From positions 1 through 64,000 of the IMG/VR virus record IMGVR_UViG_3300042319_001462: a stretch of DNA of 64,000 bases; one strand, given 5' to 3'. This document shows positions 36,974-45,568 of the stretch, one piece after another (position 1 is the first letter of the stretch; each line of letters begins with the position of its first letter). Source of the stretch: a virus. The notes below the pieces were generated by a model. The model saw only the letters and a program-made list of their open reading frames with translations, was not told the DNA's origin and ran no database searches. The translations under genes and the position numbers were made by a program.

Positions 36974-38879
36974 TGTATTCACATTCTGCCCACCAGGCTC
37001 GCATTTCGGGAAAGGTCTTTAAAAAATCTGTGTTGCGGCGGCGATCGTGTTCAGTAAAAAAACGATAAAAATCTGCTCGTGCCACATTGTGATCAGCAGT
37101 TTGGCCACTGCGCATCCAGGCAATGTCTCTGTCCAAACGTGCCACTTCGTAGTCCTTGAATCCATGATAAGGGTTGTCGGGTGTGGTCAAGTGTGTGCTC
37201 ATCCAATCTCTAATGTCCTCTAATTTTTGTGCATAAGATTCAGGCAAAATTTGCAAGCTTTGCCATGCAGGGTCGCGCAGTACAGGCGTATCAAACCACA
37301 CACGCTGATATGTGGTGCTGTGCTTGCGGCGTAGTTCTAGTATGCCTTCAAGCAGTTGTGGCAGACTACTCACAGAGAGATTGTTCATTGTGATAATAAA
37401 CGTCAGGCTGTTGTAACTGGGCACTTGAGTCAGGTATTGATCTACTCTACTCCAAACTAGATCAAAATCCATGCCATGACGCATGTACTCTGCTTGTGAG
37501 CCCCATCCGTCCAAGGAGACATATTGCATAAAGTGTTCTATGCGCCCGTCACAAATGTTTTGTACTGCTGTTAGATATTTGTCAAATAGCACTTGGTCTA
37601 CTGAAAAGTTACTTGTGACATTCAAGTGTAGTTGCTTTGACGGGTTTTGAATCACATAGTCAAACACTCTATAAGTGTTTTTGTCCATGAGCGGTTCGCC
37701 GCCGGTCATGCGAAAGTGCACCAGTTCAGGGTACAGAGTAGGCCACCACTGCCAAAACGCTTCAACGTAGGGATTGTTTTCTCTCACAGGAATTGGAGTT
37801 CGAGTTCCAACAAAGTGAGACGGTGAGTTATGCTCGGTACTGGTGGGGTAACCTCCCTGTCTAGCAATCTCATCAGCCCAACTAGAACTAAACTGAGGAG
37901 AGCAGTAACTACAGCGTAGATTGCAAGCATGATTGAAATTGACTTCTACATAACTAGGCACAATATCATCGTCCCAGTTTGCGCTTACAATTTTTCCAAA
38001 ATCTTTTTCAGCCCAAGATTCTCCGCTGCGGTAATGCCGATCACTCAGCTTGCCGTTATCCTCCATGGTCCAGCAATAACTGCATTCTGCAGGGCGCACA
38101 CCATCAAGCATTAATTTACGCTGTTGTTTTTTGTGTTCAGTATTGTGCAATCCGCTTGGGCCTCGCTTGATGTCTTCGAGACGAATTTCATGCAATGGTG
38201 GATGGTAACAACTGTTATTGAGGCCTGTGGCCAGGTGCAGACTAACCTGTTTCCACTTGGCTAGACACATGCTGGGACTTACTGTGTCCAGTCGTTGTTT
38301 CATGGTTTCGGCATCGTCAAGAAACTTGCTTTTGAATCCATCCACAATTTTATCCCCAGACACCTGAGTCAGATCATGCGGTTGATATTCTGCAATGGCC
38401 TGTTGATATTCCACACTGTTGATTGTTGCCAATTCCATTCGCATCATTTGAGCAAAGTCAGACTGATCCAGGGAGATGTTGACAATGATGTCAGCGCCGG
38501 TTGTGTCCAGTGGATATTCAGTGTAATATTTTTTATGGTACGATACATGTGCCTTGGCATGCTCTAATTTGCCGGGCATGTCTTTGTCACGATACTGATC
38601 CTCTAGATACCACTCTCGTTGTAGACTGCTACCCAAATCAGACTTGATGATTGTGATTTTCTGTCCCGGAAACAACCGACTCAACAACGGAGCATTTACA
38701 CAGTGTGTGAGTATCAGGTCCTGATCTGGCAAGACTGAGTCTGCTGTTAGGTAACGGTATTCAAAACGTTGATTTTTAAGCAAATGATCATAGGTGGTGT
38801 GACTGGTGAATTCCGTTGTTCCTGTTAGATATTGGTAGTATCTGTTTCCACCTGCGCCGGGGTAAAATGCTATGATCAT
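36963..38879 (-). CDS. Fusion: unknown N-terminal domain plus twitch radical SAM protein 5
   Basis: A 638-residue protein. Residues 1-200 form an extra domain not present in the other four: MIIAFYPGAGGNRYYQYLTG, a glycine-rich turn like that of sulfotransferases or kinases, then ILTHCVNAPLLSRLF and QREWYLEDQ. I cannot name it. From about 204 the protein follows the group: MCLAKWKQVSLHLATGLNNSC, CSYCWTMED, core CNLRCSYC at Cys319, Cys323 and Cys326, and FRMTGGEPLMDKNTY. The end NTDFLKTFPEMRAWW matches. It overlaps the genes on both sides. Confidence 0.85.
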   Translation of the reverse strand: MIIAFYPGAGGNRYYQYLTGTTEFTSHTTYDHLLKNQRFEYRYLTADSVLPDQDLILTHCVNAPLLSRLFPGQKITIIKSDLGSSLQREWYLEDQYRDKDMPGKLEHAKAHVSYHKKYYTEYPLDTTGADIIVNISLDQSDFAQMMRMELATINSVEYQQAIAEYQPHDLTQVSGDKIVDGFKSKFLDDAETMKQRLDTVSPSMCLAKWKQVSLHLATGLNNSCYHPPLHEIRLEDIKRGPSGLHNTEHKKQQRKLMLDGVRPAECSYCWTMEDNGKLSDRHYRSGESWAEKDFGKIVSANWDDDIVPSYVEVNFNHACNLRCSYCSPQFSSSWADEIARQGGYPTSTEHNSPSHFVGTRTPIPVRENNPYVEAFWQWWPTLYPELVHFRMTGGEPLMDKNTYRVFDYVIQNPSKQLHLNVTSNFSVDQVLFDKYLTAVQNICDGRIEHFMQYVSLDGWGSQAEYMRHGMDFDLVWSRVDQYLTQVPSYNSLTFIITMNNLSVSSLPQLLEGILELRRKHSTTYQRVWFDTPVLRDPAWQSLQILPESYAQKLEDIRDWMSTHLTTPDNPYHGFKDYEVARLDRDIAWMRSGQTADHNVARADFYRFFTEHDRRRNTDFLKTFPEMRAWWAECEYNAR

Positions 38880-39427
38880 AATTGTGTTGCTGTTATGTAA
38901 AAAATGTCAATGTCCAATAATCTGTCTGTTATGGTCAATCCGCTTGATGCCAGATGTAAATTTAATTCATCAATCACTTGATTGTACGAAAATTTTAATC
39001 TATGAAACAACAACGTGGTAATTGGAATTGTCACTATAACACGCCCATTTTGTTTTAATACAGGAACAAGTTTGCCAATAACTCTGGCACAATCAGCCAC
39101 AGTCCGGTATCTAAATTCAGTTAGGCCTGCTAAAATTATGTTGTTGTACTGAATTGAGTCTGGTACATGGTTGTACGAATCAACAAAACTGACATTGTGC
39201 ACATGTAATTTATTCCATATCACTTGTGAGTCTGTTAATTCAATTATTTTGTCAATCTGTATATCTTTGGGCAGTGTGTACGGGAAACTATCAATTGACA
39301 TGGTGCTGCCGTTGACCATGTTGTTTTTAATAAATGCCACTGGGACAGGCGATATTTTTCTAAATCTCAATAAAGGATGTAGTGCTTTGTACACTCTCCA
39401 GGCAAATAATTTTTGTTTTACATGCAT
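38876..39427 (-). CDS. Possible degenerate methyltransferase-like protein (183 aa)
   Basis: A 183-residue protein. The middle IIELTDSQVIWNKLHVHNVSFVD and YNNIILAGLTEFRYRTVADCARVIGKLVPVLKQNGRVIVTIPI (about 60-145) resembles strands 1 to 5 of class I methyltransferases, but the glycine-rich SAM loop is not seen. It overlaps both neighbours. Function uncertain. Confidence 0.6.
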   Translation of the reverse strand: MHVKQKLFAWRVYKALHPLLRFRKISPVPVAFIKNNMVNGSTMSIDSFPYTLPKDIQIDKIIELTDSQVIWNKLHVHNVSFVDSYNHVPDSIQYNNIILAGLTEFRYRTVADCARVIGKLVPVLKQNGRVIVTIPITTLLFHRLKFSYNQVIDELNLHLASSGLTITDRLLDIDIFYITATQL

Positions 39428-39912
39428 AATTTTTTTTCATAATACATGTTTGTTGTTGGATGAACAAAATTAAAATGTGTGCCATCATCGTGTTCAATGT
39501 AAGACTGTTTGATTTTTACAAAATTCAACGGCAGTAGAGACAAACTAACTATGTCAATCAGGTCCTGGTCATAATTGTCCGTGAGATTATGCCAGTGTTG
39601 GTCAGTGGTTATTAAGTATTTGTTAATTGCTATGTAAACCCAGTCTGGGTTGGCAGCTTGTATTTTTTTATCAATTGCCAGCAATACCTCTTCTAGTTTG
39701 TTATCAAGTTGATTCACAAACACTGCCAGCAATCCAGTGTTGTGCACTGTTCCAATTTTGCAATCTGGCAACTGAGACTGAAAGTACTCAACATCATTGT
39801 CGCCGTGCAGTTCCAGGCTAGTAATGCTGTGTTGTTTTACAAAATCAACAAGATATTTGTCTTGCAAGATGTTGCAGCCAAGTCCTTGCAACTGCTGGAT
39901 CCGCCAACTCAT
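39418..39912 (-). CDS. Unknown phage protein (164 aa)
   Basis: A 164-residue protein that begins MSWRIQQLQGLGCNILQDKYLVDFVKQ and has ITSLELHGDNDVEYFQSQLPDCKIG, again reminiscent of an alpha-beta nucleotide-binding fold. It could be a companion of the gene after it. No family is recognised. Confidence 0.65.
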   Translation of the reverse strand: MSWRIQQLQGLGCNILQDKYLVDFVKQHSITSLELHGDNDVEYFQSQLPDCKIGTVHNTGLLAVFVNQLDNKLEEVLLAIDKKIQAANPDWVYIAINKYLITTDQHWHNLTDNYDQDLIDIVSLSLLPLNFVKIKQSYIEHDDGTHFNFVHPTTNMYYEKKLCM

Positions 39913-39915
39913 GTG

Positions 39916-40842
39916 TTACCAACCTTCTTGTTGTCTGATAACATCTATCTCTCGTGTCATTACACCACGGTTGTGCCAGTTGCTACGATAGTGATGTTTA
40001 AAGAATTCACTTTCTTTGTGTAGCAAAGTATTCATTGGCAGGTCCAACTGAGTGTGCAACTGCTCTTGATATCTCACAATCAATTCAGCCGAATCCACTC
40101 CCTGGATAGATTTCCAAAGCTGGTCCAATGCATCAAAGCTCTGCACATCTCTATAGTCCCAGTCAGTTAGCATGGTCATGTATGTGCCCATTCTAGCACC
40201 AGCAATGGCCCACGCACCCTGGTCAACATCCAACCCAACGTTTTGCCATATGGTAAGATGATCAAGGTTGCGTTGATGCACACGGTCACGGAATTCAACT
40301 ACTGTGGGACGTCGGCCACGGTCCAGGCACATCTTGACCCCTTCCCTAAAGCCGGCACGCCAGGCGTGCTTGGGCGAGCCGTTGGGGTATGTGGTTGAAT
40401 AACAATCGTACATGCTCCAGTACAAGGGATCAAAACAGAACTCCACTTGAGTTTCGGTACGCCCATCTGTTGCTTCGTGTGTTTTCATGTCATTGACAAA
40501 CTTACGTGTCCAGCTACTGATACCACCGTTGCCATACATGAGCCCATTGATGTGGTTACGAGCACGCCAGCGATACACTGCATTTTCCCAGTCGGTGTCT
40601 TGGTATTCTATAGTCAGGTTAAAGAATTTTTCATCAGGTAAATTATCACCATCAATCAAAACAAAACGTTCAGTATCACTGGCAGCGGCAGCGGCCTTGT
40701 GTGCCGCATCACTACCTTGGACTCCATCCACACGTTTGGCCCAGGGAATCATGTTTTTGATTTTGACCCAGAACTCTTCTTTTTGTGGTTCGTCGTAACT
40801 TAAATATATGCAGTCTAGATCTGCAATATCAATCTTGTGCAT
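39916..40842 (-). CDS. GT-A-like glycosyltransferase
   Basis: A 308-residue protein. The order YLSYDEPQKEEFW, RVDGVQGSDAAHKAAAAAS, RFVLIDGDNLPDEKF (DGD near 69-71, a DxD-type metal and nucleotide-sugar site) and the C-terminal NGLMYGNGGISSW and KHAWRAGFREG fit a GT-A glycosyltransferase. It is related to the last third of the 538-residue protein at 23018. It overlaps the upstream 116-residue gene. Donor and acceptor unknown. Confidence 0.75.
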   Translation of the reverse strand: MHKIDIADLDCIYLSYDEPQKEEFWVKIKNMIPWAKRVDGVQGSDAAHKAAAAASDTERFVLIDGDNLPDEKFFNLTIEYQDTDWENAVYRWRARNHINGLMYGNGGISSWTRKFVNDMKTHEATDGRTETQVEFCFDPLYWSMYDCYSTTYPNGSPKHAWRAGFREGVKMCLDRGRRPTVVEFRDRVHQRNLDHLTIWQNVGLDVDQGAWAIAGARMGTYMTMLTDWDYRDVQSFDALDQLWKSIQGVDSAELIVRYQEQLHTQLDLPMNTLLHKESEFFKHHYRSNWHNRGVMTREIDVIRQQEGW

Positions 40843-41179
40843 GGTTATTCAAACTCCATTTGATGTGTGGTTCGCTAGGCTCTACCACAATGGCCACATT
40901 GGTTGGGTCACAACATGTGCCATCCTGTCCAGGACGTAATTTATTAAATTGTCGAGTCTCAATTAGCACTAGGTGGCCGTCGACCACTCGTGCGTTTGTG
41001 GGGCTGATTAAATAGGTTTCTAGATCAACTTCTATGTAGTTACCGGGCAAGTCTTCCATGGTGTAGAATAACGGCCGTCCTTGGTCATTGTAATATAACC
41101 GATAGAATACAGGTGCAGGTGCAGGTGGATTCCAGGCAGTTAGTGCAGCCCAGAAGTTATCAGTTGTTGCTTGAGTCAT
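40829..41179 (-). CDS. Unknown phage protein (116 aa)
   Basis: A 116-residue protein: FYRLYYNDQGRPLFYTMEDLPGNYIEVDLETYLISPTNARVVDGHL, a beta-rich sequence that recurs in large myoviruses as a gene of unknown role. Two adjacent cysteines lie in DGTCCDPTN. It overlaps genes on both sides. Confidence 0.75.
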   Translation of the reverse strand: MTQATTDNFWAALTAWNPPAPAPVFYRLYYNDQGRPLFYTMEDLPGNYIEVDLETYLISPTNARVVDGHLVLIETRQFNKLRPGQDGTCCDPTNVAIVVEPSEPHIKWSLNNHAQD

Positions 41180-41948
41180 GTTCTAACCAATCCTTGACGT
41201 GATAATGAAACATACCAGTCTGAGCTACTGAATTGATGCGTAGTCCAGGATTAGTGTGTTCCCATACCAGTTCCTGTGTCCAGTTATTGCTGTGTATTGG
41301 CTGGATGTGTCTTTTCATGTGCACAATACTTGGACCTAGTTCTGCTGGTAATGTGACATTTTCCACTCCCACAATCACTGCCGCCATGGCATAAACCACA
41401 TCAGTTGTTGCATGGTCATCGGGAAATTTAAGCAACATTCGCCACTGTGGCCAATTTTCAAATATGTTGCGAACCACATCAAAAAACTCACGGGCAGTTT
41501 TACTCAATCGCCAGTATGTTATTGCATTGTACACATCTGGCAGATTGTTGGTGTCAAACAATTTTCTGTAAAATCTACTGGTTGCAGGCTCATTGTAAAA
41601 TGTCCTACACCCTTGACTTATCACAACATCTCTATGCTCAAACAACTGCCACCAATGATCCACGGGACTTGTGCACAACATGTCAGCTTCAAGTTTGATT
41701 GTTTGGCGATACGGGCTGGCTGAAAAACATTGCCAATCGTTGGCATACCCGTGAATGTTGCTAGTTGGTAATTCAACAACATGTGTGAACAAACTCCAGT
41801 CACAACGGTCGTTGGTCATGATTGCTATGTTTGCATCTGGATGCCATTGTCGAATACTGATTGCCAATTTTTCTGCGCAATCAGTGTAGCTAACAGTGTC
41901 AGAATTGATAGCTGGGATCAAGTACCCACGCTCAGCAAGTATTGGCAA
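41160..41948 (-). CDS. Glycosyltransferase-like protein (GT8-like)
   Basis: A 262-residue protein: GYLIPAINSDTVSYTDCAEKLAISIRQWHP, IAIMTNDR, then the metal-site variant RQTIKLEADML near 82-92 (EAD), which fits GT8-like glycosyltransferases. It is a paralogue of the next gene upstream. The start is TTG, supported by GGGGA 5 nt before it. It overlaps the upstream gene by 17 nt. Confidence 0.72.
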   Translation of the reverse strand: MPILAERGYLIPAINSDTVSYTDCAEKLAISIRQWHPDANIAIMTNDRCDWSLFTHVVELPTSNIHGYANDWQCFSASPYRQTIKLEADMLCTSPVDHWWQLFEHRDVVISQGCRTFYNEPATSRFYRKLFDTNNLPDVYNAITYWRLSKTAREFFDVVRNIFENWPQWRMLLKFPDDHATTDVVYAMAAVIVGVENVTLPAELGPSIVHMKRHIQPIHSNNWTQELVWEHTNPGLRINSVAQTGMFHYHVKDWLEHDSSNN

Positions 41949-42744
41949 TTATTTCCCCTAGTTGTAATTTACCCATGGCATGGAAATCTTGTTGTTGCAA
42001 ATTGATCCAACGAGTTTTATTGTCGCCGGTGACAAAATCAACTCTGTAATGATCCTGTCCCAGCTGTGTTAGTTTGTGCTCAGGTAACAAACTTGCTAGG
42101 TTCCAGGGTATACTGCACTGTGGCTGCATGTGCCCGTTAACTGTGTTTAGCGCAATGCTCAAGGCATGGTCATTGCGGTATGTGCCGGAATTGTTTGCAT
42201 AGAGATTTCTATAATGCATCCAATTATTTCGAACCATGCTCATAGCATCAAATATCATTTTGGCTGTGTCGCTACGCCTAAACATCATTACAGTAGCCCA
42301 CCACATGGGCATGCGATAGTTACCAAAATAATTAAGCCCAGTAAAATCAGTCAACCCAGTTACGTCACTGGCCCAGCGATGTGCAAGAAAGTTATCGGGG
42401 CTTTGTAAAATTGTGCCAAGTTGATTACTTGCAACGACATAGTCTGCATCCAGTACCAGGGTCTGATCCCATGGACTTAATGCATAAGCATCCATGCGAT
42501 TGGTGTTGTGCCAGGTTACTGTGGTGTTGTAATCACTAAAATATCGTTTGTTTGCTATGCCAAGGTTAGCAGGTCCAACACAGATGGCTTTGTCAAAGCC
42601 TGACAGATCCTGCTGTTGTGTGTCGGTGATCAAACAAACTGGTATGTTTAGATGTCTACGGATGTTGTTGGCTGTCCAACGTGCCATGGACACATAGTCT
42701 ATTTGTTCGTTGTTAAATGCAAATACCAGGGCACCAGTAGTCAT
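41932..42744 (-). CDS. Glycosyltransferase-like protein (GT8-like), paralogue
   Basis: A 270-residue protein: LVFAFNNEQIDYVSMARWTANNIRRHLNIPVCLITD and the metal motif QTLVLDADYVV near 84-94 (DAD). FFGNYRMPMWWATVMMFRRSD follows as in glycosyltransferases of this type. It is related to the gene at 41160. The ATG at 42744 overlaps the upstream stop as ATGA; the longer frame is rejected. Confidence 0.78.
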   Translation of the reverse strand: MTTGALVFAFNNEQIDYVSMARWTANNIRRHLNIPVCLITDTQQQDLSGFDKAICVGPANLGIANKRYFSDYNTTVTWHNTNRMDAYALSPWDQTLVLDADYVVASNQLGTILQSPDNFLAHRWASDVTGLTDFTGLNYFGNYRMPMWWATVMMFRRSDTAKMIFDAMSMVRNNWMHYRNLYANNSGTYRNDHALSIALNTVNGHMQPQCSIPWNLASLLPEHKLTQLGQDHYRVDFVTGDNKTRWINLQQQDFHAMGKLQLGEIIANTC

Positions 42745-43046
42745 CGTTTTTTGTTGTTCTCTTCGTGCTCTATTAGCCAAGCATTCATTTGCTCTTGCCA
42801 GCGTTGTTGGCTTTGTGCGTACAGCTCTTTGGTATCAACTTGAACAGGGTTTTCGTACAGGTCCAGAATCACTGCGGTTGCATCTGGGCAGGTTAACAGT
42901 GTGGTTTGTAGCTCGGGACCAGCTCGCCACATGCCTCCGCGATAGGCAAACAACATCCTAGCTAGGTATTTTTCTTTTAGCAGTTGCTTGGCCGCTGTGT
43001 GTTCAAATCTTGCACGGCCGTGTTCAATAAGTTGCGCAGTATTCAT
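42741..43046 (-). CDS. Conserved-type phage protein (101 aa), possibly leaderless
   Basis: A 101-residue helical protein: QLIEHGRARFEHTAAKQLLKEKYLARMLFAYRGGMWRAGPEL, then VILDLYENPVQVDTKEL and RWQEQMNAWLIEHEE. The pattern is frequent beside tail genes of large myoviruses. No ribosome site is seen; a TATAAT box lies 6 nt before the ATG. It is the first gene of the long leftward operon. Confidence 0.75.
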   Translation of the reverse strand: MNTAQLIEHGRARFEHTAAKQLLKEKYLARMLFAYRGGMWRAGPELQTTLLTCPDATAVILDLYENPVQVDTKELYAQSQQRWQEQMNAWLIEHEENNKKR

Positions 43047-43052
43047 CTAGTA

Positions 43053-43058
43053 ATTATA
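43053..43058 (-). promoter_or_regulatory. Possible -10 box of the leftward operon
   Basis: TATAAT on the - strand, 6 nt before the ATG at 43046 and after the terminator at 43078-43099. No good -35 box is seen, so this rests on position. Confidence 0.35.
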
Positions 43059-43077
43059 CAGGATTTTTTGACAAAAT

Positions 43078-43099
43078 AAAAGGGCCTTGCGGCCCTTTT
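43078..43099 (-). terminator. Strong terminator at the end of the tail operon
   Basis: A 9 bp stem aaaagggcc/ggccctttt with a 4-base loop. On the - strand it follows the fibre-like gene at 43115 and is followed by an A/T-rich stretch. The symmetric A and T arms would also work on the + strand. Confidence 0.85.
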
Positions 43100-43114
43100 G
43101 GACAATTGCATCAA

Positions 43115-44107
43115 TTAACTTACACTGGCTGCAATAGTAGGAGTTCCCCAGCTGTTGGTCAAGTTTGTGGTTGCTGGTGGAACAAAACGACATACCACAG
43201 CCGGTGCTGTACCAAACGAAGAGAATGGGCTGGCAGTGTCTGTTCCACCACTGATGTTAGATGTTTGACCTGATCCTGAATCTGACCAAGTGGTAACAAA
43301 TGTAAGCGTAGTTGATCCAGCATTTTTTGCGGCAGTGACTCTAACAAAGTCAGAAGTATAAGGGGAAACTGTTGAGGTCAACTGGAACATTGTTGTGGCA
43401 GCGGCACCGGCTGTTAGTGTGTACCAGCCAGTTGTGGTCAAGTTTGGACTAGGTGTGCCTGATCCACCAATTCGAGTAAAGCCTGTGTAGCTTTGGCCAG
43501 CAATGGTCTGCGCCGCACTGTTTACACGACCACTCATGTACAAGGTACCAACTGTACCAATAAGAGTGTTCCAGTCTGGGTCAGCGTCTGTGCCGGTTGA
43601 TGTTTTGCTCATGTCCAAGCGTACAAGTCCACCTGCATTCCAGAAGTATCTTGCTTGATCAGCACTGGGGAAAGTAACTGTGTGCGTGAACGTGATAGTC
43701 CAGGCGCTGGCACCTGAACCAGTGCCCGTTGTTTTGGCGCTACTACCGGTCCATGTTGAACTGGTTGTGCCGCTGGCGGCAGCGTTGCCACGATTGGGTG
43801 TGATGTTGGTCAAGTCTGTGTTGATTGCTGCCAAAATACTAATGGTCTGACCTGTTGTGGGTGCGGATCTTGATGTTATGGTTGTGCCAGTTTGTGCGCC
43901 CATACTAGCTATGTTGTTGACTAGGCCTGCCCACTGTGTAGCTGTTACAACGGTTGATCCGCCGGTCACAGTTGAGAGTGCAGTTTGTCCCCATCCACTA
44001 TCGCCTGATCCGGTGCTCCACACGTTGTTGACGTTGGCACCAGATGTGGTACTAGCAAATCCGTTGTAATCTGTTGCTTGGATTAATCCGCCTGATGAAT
44101 ATGTCAT
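43115..44107 (-). CDS. Tail fibre or other virion structural protein
   Basis: A 330-residue protein rich in Gly, Ser, Thr and Ala with beta repeats (for example GGSTVVTATQWAGLVNNIASMG, TWTGSSAKTTGTGSG). The N terminus has YNGFASTTSGANVNNVWSTG, and the tail WYTLTAGAAATTMFQLTS is typical for phage fibre or decoration proteins. AAGG precedes the ATG. It ends the tail operon, before the terminator. Confidence 0.78.
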   Translation of the reverse strand: MTYSSGGLIQATDYNGFASTTSGANVNNVWSTGSGDSGWGQTALSTVTGGSTVVTATQWAGLVNNIASMGAQTGTTITSRSAPTTGQTISILAAINTDLTNITPNRGNAAASGTTSSTWTGSSAKTTGTGSGASAWTITFTHTVTFPSADQARYFWNAGGLVRLDMSKTSTGTDADPDWNTLIGTVGTLYMSGRVNSAAQTIAGQSYTGFTRIGGSGTPSPNLTTTGWYTLTAGAAATTMFQLTSTVSPYTSDFVRVTAAKNAGSTTLTFVTTWSDSGSGQTSNISGGTDTASPFSSFGTAPAVVCRFVPPATTNLTNSWGTPTIAASVS

Positions 44108-44117
44108 TTGTTTTACC

Positions 44118-45512
44118 TTATTTGATTGTTACTATGGATTCGACCAGGCCAAGTCCAGTAGTTGTTTTGGCTTCTAATGCACGGCCAATCACGTTGAATG
44201 CCGTTGCTTCGCCAGGTAGTGCAGCTCGGGCTGTTCCAGCACCTGCTGACACAAGGCGATCACCTTTGCGCACCACTCCGTTGACCTTGACTGGCACACG
44301 TCCAGTCATAGCAATTGGTGGGTGTGTTTGGTCGTTGCCGGCACCAGAATTCATTAGATACGCTGCATTCGTACTCACAACGCCAAACACTTCTTCGCTA
44401 AGATCAGAAATGCTCATTGTAATTTCATTTGTGCCGCCAAGTTCGACCACAGTGCCTGGCTCTAGGTACGCATCGGCTGCAAAACGTTCAGCCACGTCAG
44501 CGTATTGTGCTGAAGTGGCCTGGGCAAAAACCGTGTTGAAGTAACTGCTGGAACTGCCAATATTGCCCACACCGTTACCGGCTGCATTTATAAGAGCAGT
44601 TGCTCCAGCTGCCGAATTAAGTGACAGAGTAGTTGGGAATGACACAACCGATGTTGCTCCATTAACCAACATAACTGTGGTAGTAACACCGCCGTCATTT
44701 ACCTTGACAGATAAGTTGGCATCTTGTGTTTGATTCTGTAATGTAACTTCTGATGTGCCGGTGTTGACAGAAATTTTTGCGTCTTGGTCAACACCAACTG
44801 TCAGTCCTGAATCATTCAGGACGCCTAGTGTGCCCGATGTGGTGCCGTTGGTATTGTTGCGTATAAATTCTGAACTTGTGAATCCGCCAAGACTTTGTGC
44901 ATCAGTAGCTGTTCCACGGAACAGTGCGTTTGATACTGTTGTGCTGAGCTGGATACCAGGACTGATTGTTGCAAAACCAGTAATGCTTGGTACTGGAGTA
45001 AACGTAGCATCCTTTGATATCAACCCAACCAGTGTGTCTTGAACGTACAGTTGAATAACTACGTGATTTACGCTGAGGTTATCTGTTAGTGTGGTAACAA
45101 TTGCGCCCGATGTTCCTTGTCCGGAAGTTGATGCTGGACCAACCAGAATAAAAGCAGCACCATTGTAAACTTTCAACTGTTGATTGACAGTGTCAAACCA
45201 AAGATCTCCAGCCACATTGCTGACGGGCGCAGTAGATGATGCAGTTGATGCTGAAATAACTTTGAAAGTTGTACCGTTGTACACTTTCATGACGTTATTG
45301 GTTTTGTCCCACCACAGTTGTCCTGTAAGCGGTGCGCTAGGTGCAGTGGTATTAGCACCACACTCTAGCAAGTGCATGAAGTTTTCGTCTAAAAACTCGC
45401 CGTAGCCGGCATAGTTTTTACCCACTAAGATCATGCTACTAGCGGTGTTAATTGTACCATCTGCAATGGTAGCAAAAATGCTGCCGTCAGTTAAATTGAT
45501 TGTATATGCCAT
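44118..45512 (-). CDS. Tail fibre-like protein with C-terminal autoproteolytic-type domain
   Basis: A 464-residue protein. The N terminal half has fibre-type repeats (GQLWWDKTNNVMKVYNGTTF and GDLWFDTVNQQLKVYNGAAF are two copies, about 64-125). The C terminal third, from YADVAERFAADAYLEPGTVVELGG near 340, resembles the intramolecular chaperone/peptidase G2 domain that helps fibres to trimerise. Two CATAAATA boxes lie upstream. Receptor unknown. Confidence 0.8.
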   Translation of the reverse strand: MAYTINLTDGSIFATIADGTINTASSMILVGKNYAGYGEFLDENFMHLLECGANTTAPSAPLTGQLWWDKTNNVMKVYNGTTFKVISASTASSTAPVSNVAGDLWFDTVNQQLKVYNGAAFILVGPASTSGQGTSGAIVTTLTDNLSVNHVVIQLYVQDTLVGLISKDATFTPVPSITGFATISPGIQLSTTVSNALFRGTATDAQSLGGFTSSEFIRNNTNGTTSGTLGVLNDSGLTVGVDQDAKISVNTGTSEVTLQNQTQDANLSVKVNDGGVTTTVMLVNGATSVVSFPTTLSLNSAAGATALINAAGNGVGNIGSSSSYFNTVFAQATSAQYADVAERFAADAYLEPGTVVELGGTNEITMSISDLSEEVFGVVSTNAAYLMNSGAGNDQTHPPIAMTGRVPVKVNGVVRKGDRLVSAGAGTARAALPGEATAFNVIGRALEAKTTTGLGLVESIVTIK

Positions 45513-45535
45513 TTATCGTTACTCCGTCATTTCAG

Positions 45536-45568
45536 TATTTATGGGCGAATTCTATATTCATATTTATG
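45536..45568 (-). promoter_or_regulatory. Two T4-late-like boxes
   Basis: CATAAATA occurs on the - strand at 45536-45543 and 45561-45568, 24 and 49 nt before the ATG at 45512. T4 late promoters are TATAAATA. A third box is at 46323-46330. Weak evidence. Confidence 0.35.
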
